Of a stretch of DNA of 48,124 nucleotides, positions 33,278-41,788 are shown in pieces. Under the pieces are notes generated by a model. The model saw only the letters and a list, made by a program, of their open reading frames with translations. It did not search any database and was not told the DNA's origin. Origin of the DNA: an uncultured delta proteobacterium (lineage in GTDB: Bacteria > Desulfobacterota > WTBG01 > CAIYCZ01 > CAIRTM01); assembly GCA_903881505.1 (NCBI GenBank), contig CAIRTM010000139.1, forward strand, positions 1 to 48,124. The letters run 5' to 3'. Both the position numbers and the translations under genes were made by a program. Each line of letters begins with the position of its first letter. The stretch's first letter is position 1.

Positions 33278-34591
33278 CTATGCGCACACCCGGCCGACAA
33301 GGTCATAGGTCAGGCTGCGCGTGACGGTTACCGTGGCGAACTCGCCGATCGGGATGTCGTCATTGAGAAATACAACGCCGTCAACCTCCGGGGCCTGGAA
33401 TTCCGTGCGCGCCTGCAGCGCGTAAGCCTTGCGGGGCGATATGCCGTCGACAAGCACCCGCAGCCTGCAGCCTTTCATGGCGGCGTTTTTCTCCCGGGCA
33501 ATTTGTTTCTGCAGGCCCATGAGCGCGGCGTAGCGCTCGCGCTTCACGTCCTCGGGCACTGCGTCGGGCATGCGTGCCGCAGGCGTGCCTTCTTCAGCCC
33601 TGTAGCAGAAAGCCCCCAGGTTGTCAAAGCGCGCGCTGCGCACGAAGCCCAGAAGGTCCTGAAAATCGCGGTCTGTTTCGCCGGGGAACCCGACGATGAA
33701 GGTGGTGCGCAGGGCAATCTCGGGGCAGACCGAACGCGCCTTGTCGATCAGGGCTTCGATCCGGCCGCGGCTTTCGCGGCGGCCCATGCGCTTCAGCACC
33801 GGATCAGCGATATGCTGCAGCGGTATGTCGATGTAGCGGCACAGTTTCGGTTCCGATGCCATCATTGTGATGATGTCCGTGTGCAGATGCGCGGGATGGC
33901 AGTACAAAAGGCGCAGCCACTCAAGGCCGCGCACGCGGCACAGGCCGCTCAGCAGCGCTGCAAGGCCGCTGTAGCGGGTCGTATCCTGCGCGACAAGGTT
34001 GATTTCCTGAATGCCGGCACGGGCCAGCGTGCGGGCTTCATGCAGTATTGAACTGCGTGATCTCTGGCGGAACGGTCCTTTTATGGCTGGAATCGCGCAG
34101 TAGGTGCAGCCGTGTGAGCAGCCCTCGGCGATTTTCAGGTATGCCGATGAACCGGGAGCGGAGATCACGCGGGGTGTGCCGGCCGTTTGCAGGAATGCCT
34201 GCCGGCCGATAATCAGCCGTTCCGCGGACGGGCCCTTTGCAAGCGACGTGATGTGTTCGGCAATATGGCCGTATTCGCTGCTGCCCAGAAACAGGTCAAC
34301 CTCGGGCAGTTCGCGCGCAATCTCCTGCCTGTAGCGCTGCGGCAGGCAGCCGCATACAATCAGAGCGCGGCAGGAACCCGTACGTTTCAGGGCCGTGTAT
34401 TCAAGGATGGTATCAATCGACTCGCGGGTCGCTTCTTCAATAAAGGCGCAGGTGTTGATGATGATGATCTCGGCCGAGCCGATGTCGTCATGCAGCGTGA
34501 AGCCTTCCTTTTGAAGGCAGCCGAGCATGATTTCGCTGTCGACCTGATTCTTGGCGCAGCCGAGGCTTTCGATGTAGACGGTGAGGGCCAT
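33278..34591 (-). CDS. rimO: Ribosomal protein S12 methylthiotransferase RimO
   Basis: RimO is a radical-SAM enzyme that adds a methylthio group to an Asp of ribosomal protein S12. The 437-residue protein has the MTTase N-domain with Cys12, Cys48 and Cys82 for one iron-sulfur cluster. The radical-SAM triad Cys158-x3-Cys162-x2-Cys165 (GCSHGCTYC) follows, with HIADPVLKRMGRRESR in the barrel and a C-terminal TRAM domain (KAYALQARTEFQAPEVDGVVFL). The start MALTVYIESLGCAKNQVDSE fits RimO rather than MiaB. A 76-base spacer with degenerate direct repeats separates it from the M24 peptidase gene. Confidence 0.95.
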   Translation of the reverse strand: MALTVYIESLGCAKNQVDSEIMLGCLQKEGFTLHDDIGSAEIIIINTCAFIEEATRESIDTILEYTALKRTGSCRALIVCGCLPQRYRQEIARELPEVDLFLGSSEYGHIAEHITSLAKGPSAERLIIGRQAFLQTAGTPRVISAPGSSAYLKIAEGCSHGCTYCAIPAIKGPFRQRSRSSILHEARTLARAGIQEINLVAQDTTRYSGLAALLSGLCRVRGLEWLRLLYCHPAHLHTDIITMMASEPKLCRYIDIPLQHIADPVLKRMGRRESRGRIEALIDKARSVCPEIALRTTFIVGFPGETDRDFQDLLGFVRSARFDNLGAFCYRAEEGTPAARMPDAVPEDVKRERYAALMGLQKQIAREKNAAMKGCRLRVLVDGISPRKAYALQARTEFQAPEVDGVVFLNDDIPIGEFATVTVTRSLTYDLVGRVCA

Positions 34592-34667
34592 AGTGGAATG
34601 TTCAAAGTTCAAGCGTTCAGGGTTCAGGAAATCGGGATCGCTGTCGGTATCGAATACGTTCAGAACA

Positions 34668-35738
34668 TCAGCCCAGCACGGTTAAATCCTTCTTCGTACA
34701 GGTAATGTATTCACAGCCGTCCTTGCCTACCGCGACCGTGTCCTCGATGCGTATGCCGCCCCAGCCGGGTATGTAGAGGCCGGGCTCGACCGTGACCACC
34801 ATGGAGCGCTCAAGCACCGTGTCGGATGCGGAGGAGATAGATGGGAATTCATGCACGGCCATGCCGACGCCGTGGCCGGTGCCGTGGGTAAAGTACTTCC
34901 CGCAGCCCGCTGTTTTTAAATAATCGCGGGCGACAGCGTCAATGTCACGTCCCGTGCGGCCGGCGGCCAGCGCATCGATTGCCCGGTCGTGGGCCTGATG
35001 CACGAGCCGGTAGAGTTTTTTCTGCCGGGCACCGGCTTTCCCGACGACAAACGTGCAGGTTTCATCCGAGCAGTAGCCCTCATACAGCGTGCCGTAGTCG
35101 ATGGTCAGAAGATCCCCCGCCCTGATTTTTTTATCGCTTGGCGCGGCATGGGGCAAGGCGCTGCGCTCGCCGGACGCCACGATGGTCGGAAAGGCGCTGC
35201 CCCGGCCGCCGTTGCAGCGCATGCGGTAGTCCAGCTCGGCGGCAAGCTCTACCTCGCGTACGCCCGGCTTTATCAGCGGCAGAATCTGCGCGAGGCTGTC
35301 GGCCGCCAGGCGGGCCGCTTTTTTTAGCAGGCGGATTTCGCCCGCGTCCTTGCAGGCGCGCAGGCTGTCAATAGATGCGGACACGGGGGCGGTCTCACAT
35401 GCGCCGACATATTTTTCAAGCTCCTGCAGCATGGCAACGCTTATGTGGCGCGACTCGTATCCCAGCCGTTTAATGCGCATCCGGGCCGCAAGGCTTCCGA
35501 TGTGCCCCCATTTTTTTTTGAAGGTCACAATGGGAAACCCGGAAACCTCCCTGCGCGCCTGGGTGGTATAGCGGCCGTCGGTCAGGAAAAATCCGCTGCC
35601 GCGCGTCAGCAGCAGCGTGCCCTCCGTGCCGCTGAACCCGCACAGGTAGCGCACGTTCTCGGGGCTGGTGACGAGCATGGCGTCGGCGTTATCCCCGATC
35701 AGCCTCCAGAATTTTGCCAGGCGTTTTGGAAAAGCCAT
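34668..35738 (-). CDS. M24B Xaa-Pro peptidase family protein
   Basis: This 356-residue protein of the aminopeptidase P/prolidase type has an N-terminal creatinase-like domain (MLVTSPENVRYLCGFSGTEGTLLL) and a pita-bread catalytic domain. The metal ligands are visible in TIDYGTLYEGYCSDETCTF (two Asp), THGTGHGVGMAVHEFP (His) and VTVEPGLYIPGWGGIRIEDT (two Glu). It removes an N-terminal residue before proline, or cleaves Xaa-Pro dipeptides; which of the two is not clear. No good ribosome site is seen before the ATG at 35738. Confidence 0.9.
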   Translation of the reverse strand: MAFPKRLAKFWRLIGDNADAMLVTSPENVRYLCGFSGTEGTLLLTRGSGFFLTDGRYTTQARREVSGFPIVTFKKKWGHIGSLAARMRIKRLGYESRHISVAMLQELEKYVGACETAPVSASIDSLRACKDAGEIRLLKKAARLAADSLAQILPLIKPGVREVELAAELDYRMRCNGGRGSAFPTIVASGERSALPHAAPSDKKIRAGDLLTIDYGTLYEGYCSDETCTFVVGKAGARQKKLYRLVHQAHDRAIDALAAGRTGRDIDAVARDYLKTAGCGKYFTHGTGHGVGMAVHEFPSISSASDTVLERSMVVTVEPGLYIPGWGGIRIEDTVAVGKDGCEYITCTKKDLTVLG

Positions 35739-36000
35739 ACGTTTCAGCGCAGCAGTGTGAGGTTTATATGCGGCAGCATTGAGGTTTCACCACAGCCGGC
35801 ATCGTTTGTCAATTGAAAAAAGGTTCAGGGAGTGCGGTCATCGGCACGGGCGCACGGAGCCGCTTTCCCCGATTTTTTTATTGACAAAAAAGCACCCGGC
35901 AAGTACCTTGATAAATCCGTATACGCGTTACTGAACGGCCGTCCCGTCAGGCGCGGCCGCAATGGTACACAAACATTTCATATGCTGAAGGAGATCGAAC

Positions 36001-36480
36001 ATGGACATGAACGAACTTGTCAAAAAGGTACAGCGGCTTGAAGCCATTGAAGCCATCAAACAACTCAAGGCCGAATACGCGGACGCCTGTGACGATATGT
36101 ACAATCCGGCCCGCATGCCGGGGCTTTTTACCAGGGATGCGGTCTGGGACGGCGAGAAGGAAGGCTTCGGCAAGCATGTCGGCATCGACGCCGTCTGCAA
36201 GTTCATGGGCGAGGTCAAAAACGGCCTGAAATTCGGCGTGCACTGGTTCCTGCAGCCCCGCATTACGATCCTGAGCGACACTGAAGCCGAGGGCGCCTGG
36301 TACCTGTGGCAGACCAGCACCATGGCAAGCGGCAAGGATATCTTCCTGGCCGGCATGGAGTATGACAGGTACCGTATCGAAGACGGCAAATGGAAAATGA
36401 GCTATATGGAACTGAAGCTGTTTTACGCGGCCGACATCAAGCAGGGCTGGAAGGACAACCGCCGCAACGGCCTCGAATAA
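36001..36480 (+). CDS. SnoaL/NTF2-like protein
   Basis: This 159-residue protein has the SnoaL-like (NTF2-superfamily) pattern: an N-terminal helix AIEAIKQLKAEYADACDD, then LFTRDAVWDGEKEGFGKHVG, HWFLQPRITIL and a C-terminal strand DRYRIEDGKWKMSYMELKL. Members are either ring cyclases, dehydratases or binding proteins, so no reaction can be assigned. AGGAGA lies at a normal distance before the ATG. A TTGACA at 35881 may be its -35, but the -10 is unclear. A strong terminator follows the stop, so it is probably transcribed alone. Confidence 0.8.
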   Translation: MDMNELVKKVQRLEAIEAIKQLKAEYADACDDMYNPARMPGLFTRDAVWDGEKEGFGKHVGIDAVCKFMGEVKNGLKFGVHWFLQPRITILSDTEAEGAWYLWQTSTMASGKDIFLAGMEYDRYRIEDGKWKMSYMELKLFYAADIKQGWKDNRRNGLE

Positions 36481-36505
36481 AAATTTTTAGAAAAAACAGC
36501 TCAAA

Positions 36506-36541
36506 CGCCCGGAAACAGCAGTATTCCGGGCGTATTTTTTG
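36506..36541 (+). terminator. Rho-independent terminator after the NTF2-like gene
   Basis: CGCCCGGAA (36506-36514) pairs with TTCCGGGCG (36524-36532), followed by TATTTTTTG. The A/T pair just outside extends the stem. The remaining gap to 36860 is AT-rich and contains the promoter of the sigma factor gene. Confidence 0.85.
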
Positions 36542-36699
36542 TTTTCAGGCCGGCTGAAATTTTTGCATGATTAGCGCAAGATATTGTAGCAGGACTGCAG
36601 GCAACAACAAAATATGAGAATCATCTGTTAAATTTGTCCGTTATCTGACATTCCTTGAAGTCGAATATTATAAAAATAATCGGAAGTATCTTTTTTTGC

Positions 36700-36727
36700 T
36701 TGCAATTTGAAATTTCACAACTATAAT
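36700..36727 (+). promoter_or_regulatory. Promoter of the FliA-type sigma gene
   Basis: TTGCAA (36700-36705), 16 bases, TATAAT (36722-36727). It lies in strongly AT-rich DNA about 134 bases before the start codon. Confidence 0.55.
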
Positions 36728-36860
36728 TAGCATAAATATAAGGCAGTGATAGCGGATAGTTCATAAGAAAAAGCATCAGGGCTGATGTGCACATGAGCGC
36801 GGCGACAAACACAGGCAGGGCCGCCGGGAAACGGATGCAACCTTTGAGGAGGGTCATCAC

Positions 36861-37631
36861 ATGCCGAATGCAGGATTAGCCGCAGAATCGTTTCCGGATA
36901 TATGCGTGATTGCCCGACGGGGCAAAAAGAAAAAAAAGGACGCGCTTATTATGAAATATGCGCCCCTTATCAAATATATCGCCACCCGCATCGCCGCCCG
37001 CCTTCCCATGCATATTGAAATCCAGGACCTGATCAATTCAGGTGTTCTGGGCCTGATGGACGCAATCGAAAAATTCGACCCTGACAAGGGGGTCAAGTTC
37101 GAGACCTATGCCGAGTACCGCATCAAGGGAGCGATTCTTGACAGCCTGCGCGCCATGGACTGGGTTCCGCGCTCGGTCCGCAAGGTTGCCACCCTGCTTG
37201 AAAACACCTATGCCGAGCTTGAAAAAAAGCTGGGACGCCCTGCCCGGGACGAGGAAGTCGCCGAGGCCATGGACGTTGAAGTCGAGAAGCTGCATAAAAT
37301 CATGAGCCGCGTCAGCCATGTTTCCATGGTCAGCCTCGAGCGTGACAACAAAAACAGCACGCATCCCTGTCTGCTCGACCGCCTGATTAATCCCGATGAT
37401 GCGTCGGGGTTTGACAAGCTTGATGTCGAGGAAATGCGCGACGTGCTGGCTGAAACCGTCGAGCGCCTGCCCGAAAAAGAGCAGACGGTGGTTTCCCTTT
37501 ACTACTACAACGAGATGACCATGAAGGAAATCGGCAAAGTCCTCAATCTGACTGAATCGCGCGTTTCACAGATACATACCAAGGCGGTGCTGCGCCTGCG
37601 CGGCAAGCTGCGCAAGTTCTATTACTGCTGA
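36861..37631 (+). CDS. RNA polymerase sigma factor, FliA/WhiG type
   Basis: This 256-residue sigma-70 family protein has region 2 (LIKYIATRIAARLP, DLINSGVLGLMDAIEKFDPDKGVKFETYAEYRIKGAILDSLR), region 3 and region 4 (LPEKEQTVVSLYYYNEMTMKEIGKVLNLTESRVSQIHTKAVLRLR). This is the FliA/WhiG arrangement (sigma-28) used for flagellar or developmental genes. GGAGGG precedes the ATG. No flagellar or anti-sigma gene is nearby, so its regulon cannot be told from the context. Confidence 0.9.
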   Translation: MPNAGLAAESFPDICVIARRGKKKKKDALIMKYAPLIKYIATRIAARLPMHIEIQDLINSGVLGLMDAIEKFDPDKGVKFETYAEYRIKGAILDSLRAMDWVPRSVRKVATLLENTYAELEKKLGRPARDEEVAEAMDVEVEKLHKIMSRVSHVSMVSLERDNKNSTHPCLLDRLINPDDASGFDKLDVEEMRDVLAETVERLPEKEQTVVSLYYYNEMTMKEIGKVLNLTESRVSQIHTKAVLRLRGKLRKFYYC

Positions 37632-37764
37632 GCCGTACGGCGCTCCGCCAGGCTGGCTCCGTTGGGCCGTGCCTTGAAAACGCCGCCGTCTGTTCGGGCG
37701 CACCATGGCGTCCGGTCCGCATCCGGAACATCCCGGGAAAAGCAGCACACACAGGAGCACGGCC

Positions 37765-38214
37765 GTGCCTGTTTATGATTTCTTCTGCGAGGCCTGCAAC
37801 ACGCTTTTCAGCTTTTATTCGAAAACCGTTCGCTCTTCCGCCGACTGCCCGGTGTGTCCGCGATGCGGCGGCTGCCTGCGCAAGCGCGTAACGGCCTTCA
37901 GTGTTGTTGATCGATCCCGAAGCAAACGATCCCTTGAAAACCTGCCGTTCAACCAGCAGCGGCTCGTCGACGGGATGAAAAAATTCAGGGCCGAGCATGC
38001 GCGCCTGCGGGACGAAAATCCGGCCCGCGCCGAGGCCATGATGAAGAAATTTTCCCGCTGGCTCGGGGGGGTCCACCTTGAGGAGGACAGGAAACGGGCC
38101 ATGCAGCGCGTGCTTGAATCCAGCGAGACTGACGCTCAGAAGATCGAACAACTTGAGTCTCTGACGCGCGCCTCCGATGAGCCTGAGCGCGATGAGCGCC
38201 TCTACGAGTTCTAA
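37765..38214 (+). CDS. FmdB-type zinc-ribbon protein
   Basis: This 149-residue protein has an N-terminal FmdB-like zinc ribbon (PVYDFFCEACNTLFSFYSK, then CPVCPRCGGC) and a charged helical C-terminal half (FNQQRLVDGMKKFRAEHARLRDENPARAEAMMKKF, and later LESSETDAQKIEQLE). FmdB-family proteins are regulatory or accessory proteins with no settled activity. The start is GTG 37765, preceded by AGGAG at eight bases; the open frame continues upstream without family similarity. Confidence 0.8.
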   Translation: MPVYDFFCEACNTLFSFYSKTVRSSADCPVCPRCGGCLRKRVTAFSVVDRSRSKRSLENLPFNQQRLVDGMKKFRAEHARLRDENPARAEAMMKKFSRWLGGVHLEEDRKRAMQRVLESSETDAQKIEQLESLTRASDEPERDERLYEF

Positions 38215-38563
38215 GCCTGCTGAGTGCGGCTGTGAACGTTGAGCGGGGCGATGGTTTTTCGCATCGCAGCTGCCGGCTTCCAGTTGCCGCCGCATGCGAC
38301 CGCGATCCTGCGGTCACGATTTCTTCAGCGTTGACGGCGTTGTAAAAGTCCCCGACATCCTCATCGCGGGCCAAGCGGAGCAATCTCCGGTTTCCAGCCT
38401 GTCTGAAAAAAGAGATCGCCGCGACGCTGTGCTTCCCGCAATGGCGCCCGAAAAAAGTTGGCGGCTGCATGAGGCGTGAACCGTTTTTTTAAGCTTGCCA
38501 TCGGGCTTTAATTATACTAAGTGGTAGCCTGTGTCCGATGATTGTACGCAGGAGTTACTGCCC
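38215..38563. other. Gene-free stretch, possible repeat remnant
   Basis: No gene is supported in these 349 bases. There is a short palindrome (GACCGC/GCGGTC around 38299-38316). On the minus strand a frame reads RDEDVGDFYNAVNAEEIVTA, which has the feel of a dispersed repeat rather than a protein. The part just before the M29 gene (38480-38530) is AT-richer and may hold its promoter. Confidence 0.35.
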
Positions 38564-39763
38564 ATGTTTACTATGCAACAGCTTGAGCGCTATGCGGATG
38601 TTCTGCTGTGGGGCATGCAGAAAGCCCGCACGCGGGCGTTTAAAAAAGGCGACATCGTGCTGGTGCGTTTCAACCTGCGCGCCATTAAACTGGCGGAGCT
38701 CCTGCAGGTGCGTCTGCTCGACCGGCGCCTGCACCCCATGCTGCGGATGCTGGCAACCGACCGGATGGAATACGGTTTTTTCTCACATGCAGATGGCGAT
38801 CAGCTGTCTTTTATCGCGCCGGGCGAAAAGGACATGGTCAACAACCTCAACGGGACTATTTTTTTGAATGCGCCCGAGTCCCTTACGCATCTGCAGAGGG
38901 TTGACTCGCGTAAAATCACCGCGGCAATGATTGCCCGCAAGCCCCTGCGCGACATTTTGACCCGCAGGGAGGAAAACGGGCTGTTCGGCTGGACGCTGTG
39001 TTCGCTGACCACGCCGCAACTGGCGCGCCATGCCGGTATATCTCAGAAACTCTATACAGAGCAGATCGTTAAAGCCTGCTATCTCAATGCCGCCGACGCT
39101 GCAGTCAAATGGGATGAGATATTCAGCAGCGCCCGCGAAATCAAGCAGTGGCTCAACAGCATGCGCATTGTTTCCTACCACATCGAGTCGCCGCGCACCG
39201 ATTTGCGCATCGCCCACGGGCAGCAGCGCCGCTGGATCGGCATCTCGGGCCACAATATTCCGAGCTTTGAGCTGTTCATGTCGCCTGACTGGCGCGGGAC
39301 CGAAGGCGTGTATTTCGCCGATCAGCCCTCCTACCGCAACGGCAACCTGGTGCGCGACGTGCGCCTTGAGTTTAAAAACGGCTGCGTGCGTGCGCTGGAC
39401 GCGGCCTGCGGTCGTGCTTTCGTGCAGGAGCAGGTCGGCATGGATGCCGGGTCCGGCAGGCTGGGCGAGTTTTCGCTCACCGACACGCGTTTTTCAAAAA
39501 TAGACCGTTTCATGGCAGACACGCTGTTTGATGAAAATTACGGCGGCCGCTACGGCAACTGCCACGTCGCACTGGGTGCGTCCTATTCCGATACGTTCCG
39601 CGGCAAGCCGGCCCAGCTGACGAAAAGGCGCAAGCAGCAGCTCGGATTCAACGACTCGGCCCTGCACTGGGACCTGGTGAACACGGAAAAAAAGATGGTT
39701 ACTGCATATCTGGCCGGCGGCCGCCGGCAGGTCATCTACGAAAACGGCCGCTTCAAGATATAG
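38564..39763 (+). CDS. M29 family aminopeptidase
   Basis: This 399-residue metallo-aminopeptidase of the thermophilic aminopeptidase (AmpS/aminopeptidase T) family removes N-terminal residues using two metal ions. The expected ligands are visible in order: Glu in NIPSFELFMSP, Glu in GRLGEFSLTD, His in YGNCHVALGASY, and His and Asp in SALHWDLV. The N-terminal domain begins LERYADVLLWGMQ. The start at ATG 38564 (MFTMQQ) follows AGGAG at nine bases; the frame is open to an earlier ATG at 38531. Confidence 0.9.
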   Translation: MFTMQQLERYADVLLWGMQKARTRAFKKGDIVLVRFNLRAIKLAELLQVRLLDRRLHPMLRMLATDRMEYGFFSHADGDQLSFIAPGEKDMVNNLNGTIFLNAPESLTHLQRVDSRKITAAMIARKPLRDILTRREENGLFGWTLCSLTTPQLARHAGISQKLYTEQIVKACYLNAADAAVKWDEIFSSAREIKQWLNSMRIVSYHIESPRTDLRIAHGQQRRWIGISGHNIPSFELFMSPDWRGTEGVYFADQPSYRNGNLVRDVRLEFKNGCVRALDAACGRAFVQEQVGMDAGSGRLGEFSLTDTRFSKIDRFMADTLFDENYGGRYGNCHVALGASYSDTFRGKPAQLTKRRKQQLGFNDSALHWDLVNTEKKMVTAYLAGGRRQVIYENGRFKI

Positions 39764-39845
39764 CGGGCTGTTCAGGCCAGAGGGGCGTCCCGGGCACCGG
39801 CCCGATTCGGAGGATATTACGTGTACTTTCGCGGTCGATACCGGA

Positions 39846-39859
39846 CCCGATAGCGATAG
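39846..39859. repeat. CCCGATAGCGATAG motif, first site
   Basis: This 14-base motif recurs exactly at 46697-46710. It sits in a 254-base gap between the M29 gene and purM that otherwise shows no gene. A looser variant lies near 34643-34670. Confidence 0.6.
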
Positions 39860-40017
39860 TTGAAACTTAAGCCGGCTTTTCTTTGCGGCTCTTCGCTCTC
39901 GACGTCAAATTTTTTGATATTGCATTTGTCCGGACTGTGCTACTATTACACGCTGATGTGCAGGGTGCGGGCATCGGAGAATGGTTAACGCGGACAGCAT
40001 GGAAAGACCCGGAACGT

Positions 40018-41061
40018 ATGAAAAAAAAGATTACCTACAAGGATGCCGGCGTGGATATCGATGCGGCGGATGAGTTTATCGATTCAGTCAAGCGCATCGT
40101 CAAGCCCACGTTCCGTCCCGAGGTTTTGACCGGCATCGGCGGGTTCGGCAGCCAGTTCGCGCTCAATATGCAGAAATATAAAGAGCCCGTGCTGGTCTCC
40201 TCGACCGACGGTGTGGGCACTAAGCTGCGCGTTGCCTTCATGATGAACCGGCATGACACTATCGGCATTGACCTGGTCGCGATGTGCGTTAATGACGTTA
40301 TCGTTCAGGGCGCTGAACCCCTGTTCATGCTGGATTACCTCGCGACCGGCAGGCTTGACAAGGCCGTGCTGGTTGATGTCGTCCAGGGCATTGCGAAAGG
40401 GTGCGAGGAGGCCGGCTGCTCTCTGGTCGGCGGCGAGACCGCCGAGATGCCCTCGTTTTATGCCGACGGCGAGTATGATGTCGCCGGATTTGCCGTAGGG
40501 GCTGTGGAGCGTGAAAAAATCATCGACGGCTCAGCTGTTGCGGTCGGCGATGCCGTGATCGGTATTGCCTCCAGCGGCGTGCATTCAAACGGGCTTTCGC
40601 TCGCGCGCAAGGTTGCGTTTGACATTAAAGGCCTCGCCCCCCGCGACCATATTGACGAGCTGGGCTGCTCAATCGGCGAGGAGCTGCTGCGCCCCACGCG
40701 CATTTATGTCAAGACGGTCATGAATCTTATGCGCGATTTCAGCATTCACGCGATAGCCCACATTACCGGCGGCGGACTGGTTGACAATATCGCACGCGTG
40801 CTGCCCAAGGGCTGCGGCGTCACTATCGCAATGAACAGCTGGAAGGTGCCGCCGATTTTTCAGCTGCTGCAGCAGTGGGGCGGCATCGAGATGCCGGAAA
40901 TGCACAGGACGTTCAACTGCGGAATCGGGCTGGTGCTGATTGCCGGCGCGGCTGAAGCCGAGGATATACTGATCCGCCTGCGTGGGCTCAATGAGGAAGC
41001 CTGCGTGATCGGCACGGTTGAAAGCAGAAAAGACCGGGGCACAAGAGTGGTAATTACCTAG
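40018..41061 (+). CDS. purM: Phosphoribosylformylglycinamidine cyclo-ligase (AIR synthetase)
   Basis: PurM closes the imidazole ring to give aminoimidazole ribonucleotide in purine synthesis, using ATP. The 347-residue protein has ITYKDAGVDI near the start, STDGVGTKLRVA, GIDLVAMCVNDVIVQGAEPLFMLDYLATG, the GGETAEMP segment and SGVHSNGLSL. These all fit the family, and the length is normal. I start at ATG 40018 (MKKKITYKDAG); the upstream open frame to 39883 is not conserved. It converges on psd, and the two stops overlap by eight bases. Confidence 0.97.
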   Translation: MKKKITYKDAGVDIDAADEFIDSVKRIVKPTFRPEVLTGIGGFGSQFALNMQKYKEPVLVSSTDGVGTKLRVAFMMNRHDTIGIDLVAMCVNDVIVQGAEPLFMLDYLATGRLDKAVLVDVVQGIAKGCEEAGCSLVGGETAEMPSFYADGEYDVAGFAVGAVEREKIIDGSAVAVGDAVIGIASSGVHSNGLSLARKVAFDIKGLAPRDHIDELGCSIGEELLRPTRIYVKTVMNLMRDFSIHAIAHITGGGLVDNIARVLPKGCGVTIAMNSWKVPPIFQLLQQWGGIEMPEMHRTFNCGIGLVLIAGAAEAEDILIRLRGLNEEACVIGTVESRKDRGTRVVIT

Positions 41062-41731
41062 CGCGGAGCCTGGCCATAACGGTTGCGCCGGCCGTGACCT
41101 TCTGGCCGCTGCGCACCAGTATTTCACTGCCGGGGGGGCAGAACAGATCAACGCGCGACCCGAAACGGATGATATTGATCCGTTCGCCCTGTTCGACCCG
41201 GTCATCCTTCCTTTTGTAAAACACAATTCTGCGCGCAATCAGCCCGGCGATAAAGCGTACCGCTATTTTGACATCTCCCTCCTGAGCGCGAATGCCGATC
41301 AGCAGGTTCTCGTTGTCTTCGGATGCTTTTTCCTTGAACGCGTTGATGAATTTGCCGGGATTGTATTGCACATACTCTATGGTGCCGCTCAGCGGCGTGC
41401 GGTTGACGTGAACATTGAAAACCGACATGAAAATGCTGATGCGCTGCGCGGGCGCCTGCAGGTAGCGGTCCTCCGTAACGGTTTTGACATCAATGACCGT
41501 GCCGTCGGCCGGTGAAATCAGGACATTGGAATCACGGACCACGGAGCGCTCCGGGTCCCTGAAAAAATACAGGCAGAACAGCAGGAACAGGCATGTGATT
41601 ATTCCCATCACGTTCAGGAATACCGAGGCAACTCCGCCGGTGAGACGGCCGCCTGCAAGAAACACGACCGCGGCCGCGCACACGGTGTAGATAATAGGGT
41701 AACCCTCGCGGGCTATGAACGGGTGCTGCAT
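41054..41731 (-). CDS. psd: Phosphatidylserine decarboxylase (short type)
   Basis: Psd converts phosphatidylserine to phosphatidylethanolamine at the inner membrane. This is the short form (225 residues) related to archaeal-type decarboxylases. It has two N-terminal membrane segments (about 11-29 and 33-53), FFRDPER, ISPADGTV, SIFMSVFNVHVNRTP and the self-cleavage site FGSR with Ser192, which becomes the pyruvoyl group. It lies 57 bases after radA on the same strand. The usual partner pssA is not in the window. Confidence 0.93.
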   Translation of the reverse strand: MQHPFIAREGYPIIYTVCAAAVVFLAGGRLTGGVASVFLNVMGIITCLFLLFCLYFFRDPERSVVRDSNVLISPADGTVIDVKTVTEDRYLQAPAQRISIFMSVFNVHVNRTPLSGTIEYVQYNPGKFINAFKEKASEDNENLLIGIRAQEGDVKIAVRFIAGLIARRIVFYKRKDDRVEQGERINIIRFGSRVDLFCPPGSEILVRSGQKVTAGATVMARLRAR

Positions 41732-41788
41732 CGTATGGTTCCTTTCGGCAAAAGTATGATTGCGCAGGCTTTCTGCGGATGCGTGATG

